NCBI GenBank assembly: GCA_029856145.1 | Contig: JAHQWK010000001.1 | Coordinates: 124,001 to 188,000, forward strand | DNA length: 64,000 bases | Direction: 5' to 3' | DNA from: Promethearchaeia archaeon | GTDB lineage: Archaea > Asgardarchaeota > Lokiarchaeia > Sigyniarchaeales > SOKP01 | Shown here: positions 42,402-50,550 of the stretch, in pieces | Layout of the letters: each line of letters opens with the position of its first letter | Numbering within the stretch: position 1 is the first letter of the stretch | Notes under the pieces: model-generated | Seen by the model: only the letters and a program-made list of their open reading frames with translations | Told to the model about the DNA's origin: nothing | Databases searched by the model: none | Position numbers and translations under genes: made by a program

Positions 42402-43652
42402 TCATTTACCAAACGCTTGTTTTATTAGATCTACCCTCTTTTTAGCCTTCTCTAAGTTTATTTGTGCTTTGTTTGGAGAATCATTTAAAATAAATGGATA
42501 TCTTGCTAACATTTTCATATCATTATCCTCCAACGGCTCTTTTTTATTTAATTTATCAATAATAATTGTAAGTTCTGTATAATTCTTAGAAGCCGCATCT
42601 TCATATAATTGATTTAGCATGAAGTCTGAAATTCGTGATTCTCGAATTCCATTAACAAAATCCCTAATATCTTTGATATCTTCTACTTTTTTAAATATTT
42701 GGGTCGGAATTTTTTCATTATTTTGATGAATCTCTGCCTCTAACTCAATATTTGAGTTTTTTTCTGAATTTTGAGTCATAGAATTAGGAATATATTCACC
42801 CGAAACAATCATATCAATCAAAACATCGGTGATTTCATTGCTCATTTCATTCAATTCTGAATTTAAGAAATGTTTGAATATTCCTACTTTCAACAATTGC
42901 AAAATGTCTTTAACTTCCCAATTTTCTGTATAATTTACGATATCATTAATATCGAAGACTATTTTCGGGTTTTTTTCTAAAAAATCTTTCAATACAGTTT
43001 CTCGCTCTATTCTATTCAATAATGGGACTTTAATAAAAAGATCAAAGGTAGAATATATTTTATTAGACACACTTTTAATGTCTTGAATCTCATAATTTAT
43101 CCAAACTAAAATTAAATTAGAGTCAATAAATTTATAATCAAAACTCTTGTTTTGCCAAGCATTTAGAAAAACTTCTAATAAACTTTTATTTTCAAATTTT
43201 TGTCTGAATACAGGTTGTTGATTAATCAATAATACTTTTTTTTCCTCAACTTTATCAGGATCTCTCGTATCCGTTTCAGTTTTCTCTTCTTTTTTTCCAT
43301 CTTTTCCAAAAGCTTCTAATATTGAAATAAAACTTTTTAAAAATTTATTAGGATTCTTAAGAAGTTCAATATCGTTAAATTCAATTAAATCTAAGTAGTA
43401 ATTTTTAGTAATTAGTTTGATATAATCTAGTATATCCGTTCCGAGATTAAGATTAATTAAAATGGCTCCTTTTGGCTCTATATAACCATTTAAAGTTGGA
43501 TCGTCATGATTAGTTAACATAGCCTTGAGAAAATTAATAATATCATTATATTTATCCCGATAGAAAATATCTTCTTTATTAATATTAATTTCTGAAGGTG
43601 AAATTACCTTAAAATACTTTGAAAATTCCGGAATGTCATTTAATTCTTTCAT
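42402..43652 (-). CDS. AAA-like protein with lost P-loop, first gene of the SMC operon
   Basis: The protein is 416 aa. It has an AAA-type frame with degenerate catalytic sites. Where Walker A (GPPGTGKT) should be, after a fitting YIEPKGAIL lead-in, it reads INLNLGTDILDYIKLI (about 66-81), without the GK-T/S. The Walker B strand is DSNLILVWINYEIQ, without the D-E pair. Arginine-finger/sensor-like FIKVPLLNRIERETVLKDFL matches the ring after sensor 1 in AAA proteins. A charged linker follows residue 115 (EAFGKDGKKEEKTETDTRDP). It is encoded 21 bases upstream of smc, so it probably acts with the SMC complex as a non-hydrolysing subunit or loader. I know no described family of this kind. Confidence 0.6.
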   Translation of the reverse strand: MKELNDIPEFSKYFKVISPSEININKEDIFYRDKYNDIINFLKAMLTNHDDPTLNGYIEPKGAILINLNLGTDILDYIKLITKNYYLDLIEFNDIELLKNPNKFLKSFISILEAFGKDGKKEEKTETDTRDPDKVEEKKVLLINQQPVFRQKFENKSLLEVFLNAWQNKSFDYKFIDSNLILVWINYEIQDIKSVSNKIYSTFDLFIKVPLLNRIERETVLKDFLEKNPKIVFDINDIVNYTENWEVKDILQLLKVGIFKHFLNSELNEMSNEITDVLIDMIVSGEYIPNSMTQNSEKNSNIELEAEIHQNNEKIPTQIFKKVEDIKDIRDFVNGIRESRISDFMLNQLYEDAASKNYTELTIIIDKLNKKEPLEDNDMKMLARYPFILNDSPNKAQINLEKAKKRVDLIKQAFGK

Positions 43653-43863
43653 TTACAATTTTCCTTTAATTCTTCCTTAGTTTTATGAACATAAATTACA
43701 AGACATTTAACAAATATATATTTAGCGGTACTCATAGTTAGCGATAATTAGATCCCCGACAAAAACCGTAAAATTTATAAAATCGTATTTTGGAAGAAGA
43801 ACTTCAAAAATTAATTTGAAGACTAAAAATAACACGCACATTACTTTATTAAAGTAAATAATT

Positions 43864-43874
43864 AAAAAAAAAAG
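43864..43874 (-). terminator. Poly-T terminator (minus strand) after the DUF2769-like gene
   Basis: Eleven A residues on the plus strand, U11 in the transcript, end 12 bases before the stop codon of the gene at 43887-44177. Confidence 0.45.
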
Positions 43875-43886
43875 AGATAGAATTTA

Positions 43887-44177
43887 TTATTTTTGTTCCC
43901 AAGGCATACAGAAAAATCCCTTTTCTAACTCATATTTTGAGAACAATCCACAACCAAAACAACTACACCCTTTATTTTCTATTTGATCTCTGGGTTTAGT
44001 AGATGGTCCTCTTGAACAGAAAAGAGCATGCGGCTCAAATTCATTGAGTTGATTTGGTTTGAATGAGGGGCAAGGTCCGCAAAATTTTCTACATTCGTTC
44101 ATGGATTCCTCAGTATCTGGAACCGGTTTTGGCATATTTTTCACTTGTTTTTTTAGATTTTTAAATATTTTTTTCAA
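43887..44177 (-). CDS. DUF2769-type cysteine-rich protein
   Basis: The protein is 96 aa. Nine cysteines are arranged as CRKFCGPCPSF (about 29-39), LFCSRGPS (52-59), GCSCFGC (70-76) and FFCMPW (88-93), the usual layout of the DUF2769 family, which is common in methanogens and related archaea. It probably binds iron-sulfur clusters or zinc and acts in redox or metal handling; the family has no proven function. The N-terminal 25 residues are basic. It is on the same strand as the ArsR gene, 84 bases downstream of it. Confidence 0.65.
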   Translation of the reverse strand: MKKIFKNLKKQVKNMPKPVPDTEESMNECRKFCGPCPSFKPNQLNEFEPHALFCSRGPSTKPRDQIENKGCSCFGCGLFSKYELEKGFFCMPWEQK

Positions 44178-44260
44178 AATTTTGAATTACGATCAAAGTA
44201 AGAAAGTTTATTTTTAAATTTAATAATTATAAACTATTAATTTTAGAGAAAAGGATAAGA

Positions 44261-44656
44261 TTAAGCTAATTCTTGATTTAATAAATCTAGATAAGATGAA
44301 ATCTTTTCTTTAACTATGTCATAATGCGTAAACTTACCTTTTTTCCATCCTTTAATTAAACCAGCATTTTCAAGAATTTTTAGATGATGGGATATAGATG
44401 GTTGTGACTCATCTAAAGCCGCTTCTAATTCACATACACATCTATCTTTTTCTTTTAAAACATTTATAATAATCAAACGTTTCTTATTCGCTAAGGCATT
44501 TACAAAGTTATTTAAATTATCAAACCTAAAATTTTGAATTAATTGATCTCCAATCTCTCTTAATTTTTTAAAATGCTGATCTGGGTTTTCCACATCTTCA
44601 CATTTAATCAATTTAGCTTTAATTTCTTCCTCATGGTCAATATCCATTTTAAACAC
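44261..44656 (-). CDS. arsR: ArsR-family arsenic-responsive repressor
   Basis: The protein is 131 aa. A helical N-terminal extension (residues 1-45) precedes the ArsR winged helix: NKKRLIIINVLKEKDRCVCE, LEAALDESQPSISHHLKILE, NAGLIKGWKKGKFTHYDIV. The CVCEL motif (Cys at about 78 and 80) is the As(III)-binding site of ArsR repressors. It is divergent from the arsenite efflux gene, and an 11-2-11 palindrome in the gap is the likely operator. Binding of arsenite should lift repression of the operon at 44814-46404 or beyond. Confidence 0.85.
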   Translation of the reverse strand: MFKMDIDHEEEIKAKLIKCEDVENPDQHFKKLREIGDQLIQNFRFDNLNNFVNALANKKRLIIINVLKEKDRCVCELEAALDESQPSISHHLKILENAGLIKGWKKGKFTHYDIVKEKISSYLDLLNQELA

Positions 44657-44732
44657 TTCTTTTAAGGCAAAATTTTAATTATTCAATATTTAAATAGGAT
44701 AAACAACTTTATAATTATTTATCCAAATCAAT

Positions 44733-44756
44733 AAATTTTTATTTGAATAAAAATTT
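44733..44756. promoter_or_regulatory. Perfect palindrome between arsR and acr3
   Basis: AAATTTTTATT-TG-AATAAAAATTT is an exact 11+2+11 inverted repeat, 76 bases from the ArsR start and 57 bases from the Acr3 ATG. It is AT-only, so some symmetry is expected by chance, but an 11-base arm is longer than chance. An archaeal TATA-like stretch overlaps it. It fits operator binding by an ArsR dimer. Confidence 0.6.
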
Positions 44757-44813
44757 TGTTATTTAAGATTAATACTGCCCTTTATCAAAATAATTAAAAA
44801 AAACTGAAATATC

Positions 44814-45842
44814 ATGAGTGAAGAAGAAGGAGAAGGTAGAACAATTAGCTTTTTCGAGAAATTTCTCCCACTTTGGGTAGGTTTATGTATCCTCATAGGC
44901 ATTATTCTTTCTCAGGTTATTCCTGGTATTAGCCAAGCTATTAATTCTTTCAGTATCGGTCAGATTTCCATACCAATAGGCATTTGTCTCTTCCTAATGA
45001 TGTATCCAGCAATGTTGAATTTACAAGTTTCGGAATTGAAAAAATTAGGGAAAAATCCTAAACCAATAATTTTAACACTTGTATCTAATTGGTTAGTGGC
45101 TCCATTTATAGGTTTACTTATGGCCCGTATATTTTTACAAGGTTATGAACAATTAGTATTCGCTATTATTTTACTAAGTGCAAGTCCATGCACAGCAATG
45201 GTTTTAGTGTGGGGTTGGATGGCAAAAGGTAATCAGGAACAGAATGTAGTAAATACAAGTCTAAATACGATAACTATAATATTTGGTTATGCTCCTATGG
45301 TGGCATTATTAACAGGTATTCAAAATATTCCTGTTGATTGGCTATTATTATTGGTTTCGGTTTTTATCTTCATTGGACTTCCATTACTAATAGGAATAAT
45401 TAGCAAAAGACTTTTAATATCGTCTAAAGGCGTAGATTGGTTTAATAATATTTATCGACCAATAGTTGGAAAGATATCGATTATGGCACTATTAACAACC
45501 CTGGTTTTACTTTTCTCTATGAATGGAAATGTTCTAATTACTAATCCAGGCTATCTTTTATTAATTTCAATTCCACTCTTACTTGGATTCGTAATTGTAG
45601 TTGGATATAATATAATTATAACCAAACTATTCAAATTAAAGTATCGCGAGGCAATTATCACAGTAATCATAGGTTCATCAAGTCATTTTGAAATTGCTAT
45701 TGCTACAGCTATTGCTATGTATGGAATTGGTTCAATCGCAGCATTGGGCACTACAATGGGATTATTCTGGGAGGTTCCAGTGATGTTATTAATTGTATAT
45801 TTAGGTCGATTTTTAAGAAAGAGAGGTTTTTGGAAATCCTAA
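44814..45842 (+). CDS. acr3: Acr3-type arsenite efflux transporter
   Basis: The protein is 342 aa with ten hydrophobic helices. The Acr3 signatures are present: LPLWVGLCILIGIILSQVIP, MMYPAMLNLQVSEL, LLSASPCTAMVLVWGWMAKG with the conserved Cys (about residue 126) that handles As(III), and SSSHFEIAIATAIAMYGI. The protein exports arsenite across the membrane. It starts the arsenic operon, divergent from arsR. The intracellular N-terminal tail (MSEEEGEGRT) is acidic and short. Confidence 0.9.
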   Translation: MSEEEGEGRTISFFEKFLPLWVGLCILIGIILSQVIPGISQAINSFSIGQISIPIGICLFLMMYPAMLNLQVSELKKLGKNPKPIILTLVSNWLVAPFIGLLMARIFLQGYEQLVFAIILLSASPCTAMVLVWGWMAKGNQEQNVVNTSLNTITIIFGYAPMVALLTGIQNIPVDWLLLLVSVFIFIGLPLLIGIISKRLLISSKGVDWFNNIYRPIVGKISIMALLTTLVLLFSMNGNVLITNPGYLLLISIPLLLGFVIVVGYNIIITKLFKLKYREAIITVIIGSSSHFEIAIATAIAMYGIGSIAALGTTMGLFWEVPVMLLIVYLGRFLRKRGFWKS

Positions 45843-45919
45843 TCTTTTTAATTTTGAAATAGATAATTAATTAAAGAATAGAAATCTTGAAAAAATAACA
45901 ACTATTTTACTGAATAGCT

Positions 45920-46099
45920 ATGATTGAAGAAGAAATGGATAAGCAAATTACCAAGATAATAAAAGAAGCTATTGGACAAATTTCTCATTCGAGGTGTAAT
46001 CACTCAGAATCACCCTATAGTAAGGATAGTCCAGATTGGGAGCCCAAGCGTATTCATTGTGGTACTGATAGATGTAAGGGACTTCATCAAAACAATTAA
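45920..46099 (+). CDS. Small cysteine/histidine protein in the arsenic operon
   Basis: ATG at 45920 opens a 59 aa frame: MIEEEMDKQITKIIKEAIGQ, ISHSRCNHSESPYSKD, then IHCGTDRCKGLHQNN. Three cysteines with neighbouring histidines (RCNH, HCGTDRCKGLH) could bind zinc, iron or arsenite. It lies between acr3 and the thioredoxin-like gene (78 and 8 bases), in the same direction, so it belongs to the operon. A minus-strand frame here (45969-46163) is weaker. No family is recognised. Confidence 0.5.
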   Translation: MIEEEMDKQITKIIKEAIGQISHSRCNHSESPYSKDSPDWEPKRIHCGTDRCKGLHQNN

Positions 46100-46107
46100 A
46101 ATATCTC

Positions 46108-46404
46108 TTGGATGTGATAAAGATTAGTGATGAAATAGATTCAGAAAAATTAAAAGTTGACATTTATGTCCCATTAGATGCGTGTGCGTGTGAATGGGAT
46201 AAATTTATGAATCGGGTATTTGTTGAACTAACACCTTTTATAAAACATATTGATTATGATACTAAGAATCTTAATTCAATAGAAGCTAAACAACTCAATC
46301 TACATAATAAATGTATAGTAGTAGATGGAAAGAAAATATTTTCTTCATCTTTTACACTCAAAAAGGAATTACCGAAACTTCTTAAAGCTAAAGGTCTTAT
46401 TTAG
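46108..46404 (+). CDS. Thioredoxin-fold small protein of the arsenic operon
   Basis: The protein is 98 aa from a TTG start. KVDIYVPLDACACEWDKFMN has the beta strand and CxC/CAC active-site-like motif of small thioredoxin-fold proteins, followed by FVELTPFIKHIDYDTKNLNS, HNKCIVVDGKKIFSSSFTLK. This is similar in size and style to the redox proteins that accompany Acr3 in other operons. It may supply electrons for arsenate reduction or protect the pump. A third Cys (HNKCIVVDG) is present. Confidence 0.55.
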   Translation: MDVIKISDEIDSEKLKVDIYVPLDACACEWDKFMNRVFVELTPFIKHIDYDTKNLNSIEAKQLNLHNKCIVVDGKKIFSSSFTLKKELPKLLKAKGLI

Positions 46405-46436
46405 TCTTTAGAATCTTTTTATAAAATTTAATTAAG

Positions 46437-46793
46437 GTGATTATAAAAATTAAGAAAATTAAGTTAACAATTTTTGCTCCAGATCCTGAAAAGAAGTTAT
46501 CAAATGGGCTTGATTACAATTTAAATATTGTTGAAAAAGGATCTATTATTGATGTCTTAAGCACTTTAGATAAACAAATTTATGATAATCCTGAAAAATC
46601 TATTTTCCCCATATATAAAGGCTTAATTCAAAGTTTTGTTCAGTTAATATGGGATGCTGAAGAGAATGTAATTTATGAGGATTGTGCGTTAAACGCTTAT
46701 GGACCACATAAAGAATTCATGCCTTTACATGATGATATAAATTTTAACTTATATCCTGATAGTGAAATAACGATAGTAGTCCATGCTGATTGA
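46437..46793 (+). CDS. Hypothetical beta-grasp-like protein, operon end
   Basis: The protein is 118 aa from a GTG start. Segment order: LTIFAPDPEKKLSNGLDYNL strand pair, NIVEKGSIIDVLSTLDKQIY helix, IYKGLIQSFVQLIWDAEENV, then ALNAYGPHKEFMPLHDDINF and NLYPDSEITIVVHAD. The last part (polar loop, L-x-P-x-S-x-I-x-I strand) recalls ubiquitin-like/TmoB-type folds. It follows the thioredoxin-like gene by 32 bases. I do not recognise the family name. A role with arsenic is only positional. Confidence 0.45.
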   Translation: MIIKIKKIKLTIFAPDPEKKLSNGLDYNLNIVEKGSIIDVLSTLDKQIYDNPEKSIFPIYKGLIQSFVQLIWDAEENVIYEDCALNAYGPHKEFMPLHDDINFNLYPDSEITIVVHAD

Positions 46794-46805
46794 TGAGCTG
46801 ATGTT

Positions 46806-46913
46806 ATGAAAGAACGACCAGATTATGGAAAATTCAAAAGAGTTATTATGAAAATCTATGGAAAAAGCGATGAAAGATTTGCCCATTATTTTAAAACTAA
46901 AAGAAATAATTAA
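46806..46913 (+). CDS. Short ORF, 35 aa, doubtful
   Basis: ATG at 46806 gives MKERPDYGKFKRVIMKIYGK, then SDERFAHYFKTKRNN: basic and aromatic, with a plausible pattern, 12 bases after the preceding stop codon. It may be translationally coupled or may be a remnant. No motif is seen. Confidence 0.25.
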   Translation: MKERPDYGKFKRVIMKIYGKSDERFAHYFKTKRNN

Positions 46914-47030
46914 TAAATTGGATGAGACTTTTCAAAAAATGCTAGTGAAAAGTTAACAATAGGATTGCTTCCTATAAAAATTAAATATATTCGAATTGTA
47001 TAAATAGACTGCCTTATATTTAAACATTAT

Positions 47031-48032
47031 ATGGATATTTTCACACATATGTTTATGGGGTTATTAGCTGGTTTATTTACATTAACCCTTTTAAGTCCAG
47101 AAGCAATTATCCTTTTATGGCTTATGACCTTTTTACCCGATTTTGATGTATTCTTGGAGCCACTCCAAAAAATACGAAAGATGTATTTTTTTTCACATAA
47201 AGCGGGTTCACATTCATATGTAATAGGTTTGTTTTTTACTGGAATTGTGAGTTTTATTATCTCTTTATTTATGGACGTTTCATTCTTAGAAGTTTGGACT
47301 GCTGGTTTCATCGGTTATAGCATCCATGTATCATTAGATTTCTTTGCTGCCTCGAAAATCCCAATTATATATCCGATCTCTAAAAAAGAGTTTCGATTTT
47401 TTGCGGATAGAGCTGTCAATCCACTACTAGCTACTTTTTCTGGTATAAATATTTTAGTTTTAATTGTAAGTTTCTTCATAAAATCCACTTATCAAGTATT
47501 TATGAGTCTTGCTTTTTTTTACTTATATATTTACATAATATATTTTGGAATTAGGGCTTTTTTAAGAATACTTATCCAAGTGAGCTTACCTAACAATCAG
47601 AAATACATTCCAGGCTTTTTTCCATTTTTCTATTTAATATATGAGAAAATAGAATCAAATAATAGCATTATGTTTAAATTAAAAAAATGTAATATATTTT
47701 CCTCAGAAAAACAAGAACTAATAAATCAGAAAATAGAGAAGGGTTCAAATGAAATTATCTTTTATGAATTAGCTAAATCAATTAGCCAAGAATATAGGTT
47801 CTTCCATAAATGGAGCCTAATCATTCCTTTTATTCGTCAGCATGAAGATTCAATTAATGTTGTTTTGATTTTGACTGAGAGTTATGCTCAATCATTACAA
47901 CACAAATCATTTAAAAGGAATATTTCTTCTTATTATCTCTCAATTACCTTTGATAAATATTCAAAACAATTCATTTCGAAAATAGATGGGTTTGGTTCTT
48001 TTAAAAAGTGGGAAAAATTCAAATTAGTATAA
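47031..48032 (+). CDS. YdjM-type membrane metal-dependent hydrolase
   Basis: The protein is 333 aa. The N-terminal 190 residues have the YdjM/DUF457 layout: MDIFTHMFMGLLAGLFTLTL, LPDFDVFLEPL, FSHKAGSHSYVIG, and four to five membrane helices, with the His and Asp residues (THMF, PDFD, SHKAGSHS, SLDFFA) that bind metal. The remaining part (about 195-333) is soluble, with a helical region and a beta hairpin (YYLSITFDKYSKQFISKIDG). The family is linked to membrane phospholipid or LexA-type functions; its substrate is unknown. The gene stands alone. Confidence 0.75.
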   Translation: MDIFTHMFMGLLAGLFTLTLLSPEAIILLWLMTFLPDFDVFLEPLQKIRKMYFFSHKAGSHSYVIGLFFTGIVSFIISLFMDVSFLEVWTAGFIGYSIHVSLDFFAASKIPIIYPISKKEFRFFADRAVNPLLATFSGINILVLIVSFFIKSTYQVFMSLAFFYLYIYIIYFGIRAFLRILIQVSLPNNQKYIPGFFPFFYLIYEKIESNNSIMFKLKKCNIFSSEKQELINQKIEKGSNEIIFYELAKSISQEYRFFHKWSLIIPFIRQHEDSINVVLILTESYAQSLQHKSFKRNISSYYLSITFDKYSKQFISKIDGFGSFKKWEKFKLV

Positions 48033-48208
48033 AATAAGACATATTAAATAAGGTTTTCAGATGTTTATTAGGCCTAGATTAAAAGAAAATTAAAAAAATT
48101 AAGAACGTTTAAAGATATCAATTTGGTACCAAATATATCTTAGATAAAAATAAATGTAAGTACTATATATAGAAACATAATGATAAAATAAAATTATATT
48201 AAATAAAT

Positions 48209-49423
<1,215 letters not shown>

Positions 49424-49493
49424 CATAAATATTCTTATTTTAGAATTTGAGGAAAAATCTTATTACTTTTTCAACTTTTAAGAAAATCACCTT

Positions 49494-50090
49494 ATGTTGG
49501 ATAATAAAAATCTCTCTTTAATTAGAGATTTCGCCTTTCTTAATTCAGAAAAAGATGATATTCATGGCTTTTCACATGTTAAAAGGGTGTACGATTTATG
49601 TCTCAAATTAGGTAAAAAATTAAATGCAAACTTATCTGTTTTGCAAATTGCTGCTCTGCTTCATGATATTGGAAGAACTCATGAAAAAAATATTACTAAT
49701 AATATAAAAAATCATGCTGAATTATCTGCTGAAATTGCTTCTGAATTTTTACAATCTCAGGCTTTTTCACTTTCTCAAGAAGAACATGAACGTATAATTC
49801 ACTGTATTAGATCACACTCATTCTCAAATAATTCAAATCCTCAGACTCTTGAAGCAAAAATATTATCTGATGCTGATAAATTAGATGCTCTTGGGGCTAT
49901 AGGGTTATACCGAACCATAGGATTTACTATACAAAATCACGGAGGAATTGACCAAGTAATTAATCATTTGGAAAATAAAATAATGAAATTAAAAGATCTA
50001 TTATATCTAGACATCAGTAAAAGAATTGCAGAAGAACGGCAGCAAATTATACTTAATTTTTACAACCAGATTAAAAAACAAAAAATTTAG
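49494..50090 (+). CDS. HD-domain phosphohydrolase
   Basis: The protein is 198 aa. It has GFSHVKRVYDLCLKLGKKL, AALLHDIGRTHE (the HD pair), HAELSAEIASEF, HCIRSHSF and AKILSDADKLDALGAIGLYR. This is the archaeal/bacterial HD family (COG1418-like) that includes broad phosphodiesterases and nucleotidases. It contains the metal residues H, HD and D in the correct order. It is followed after 2 bases by the convergent VOC gene. No partner suggests a substrate. Confidence 0.8.
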   Translation: MLDNKNLSLIRDFAFLNSEKDDIHGFSHVKRVYDLCLKLGKKLNANLSVLQIAALLHDIGRTHEKNITNNIKNHAELSAEIASEFLQSQAFSLSQEEHERIIHCIRSHSFSNNSNPQTLEAKILSDADKLDALGAIGLYRTIGFTIQNHGGIDQVINHLENKIMKLKDLLYLDISKRIAEERQQIILNFYNQIKKQKI

Positions 50091-50092
50091 AA

Positions 50093-50539
50093 TTATAAAG
50101 TTGAGATAAGTCTATATTGTTCTTCGGAGACTTTTTCTTTAATAACCTCAAAAAGCTCTAAAAGCACATTGTCAGGAGCTGCTGCCATAATATATTTCAA
50201 AGGACCGAATCTTTTTATTTTTTTAATAAATTGAAATCCCTTACTTTCCAAATGTTCCACGAGAGCCTCTAAATCGTCTGTTTCAATCCCTAAATGATGA
50301 ATCGCTCCTCGCCCATGATCCATAGGTGGTTGATCATAGAAATTAATTTTTGATGATCCAATCTGAATCATCACATTTCGCGATCCTGCCATTTCCAAAT
50401 CGAACAGAATTTTTGCTCCAAACATTTCTTCGTAAAATTTAATGCTTTCATCAACATTCGAAGCAAACAGATGAGCATGATGTAGTGAATTTCTCATAAT
50501 TTCTTCACATTTAATTATAAATTCATTTTTATTACTCAA
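50093..50539 (-). CDS. VOC-family (glyoxalase-like) protein
   Basis: The protein is 148 aa. A single VOC pair: LHHAHLFASNVDESIKFYEE, MFGAKILFDL, and GAIHHLGIETDDLEALVEHL, ESKGFQFI, then LLELFE with the metal-binding Glu. Ligands would be H (LHHAH), H (IHHLG) and E (LLELF). Such proteins include glyoxalase I, methylmalonyl-CoA epimerase and antibiotic-resistance proteins. It has about 17 residues before the VOC core, where MRNSLHHAH may be the real start. It lies 11 bases downstream of the uvrA2 stop codon, so it may belong to that operon. Confidence 0.75.
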   Translation of the reverse strand: MSNKNEFIIKCEEIMRNSLHHAHLFASNVDESIKFYEEMFGAKILFDLEMAGSRNVMIQIGSSKINFYDQPPMDHGRGAIHHLGIETDDLEALVEHLESKGFQFIKKIKRFGPLKYIMAAAPDNVLLELFEVIKEKVSEEQYRLISTL

Positions 50540-50550
50540 TAATTAATAAT

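Noticed and set aside
43802..43821. 7-base inverted repeat CTTCAAA...TTTGAAG before the SMC operon
   Set aside because: It lies about 150 bases from the nearest start codon with a 6-base AT loop, and such short repeats are frequent in this AT-rich sequence; not enough to call an operator.
45969..46163. Minus-strand 64 aa ORF inside the arsenic operon
   Set aside because: It runs against the operon and covers the Cys/His miniprotein and the start of the thioredoxin-like gene, which are better supported.
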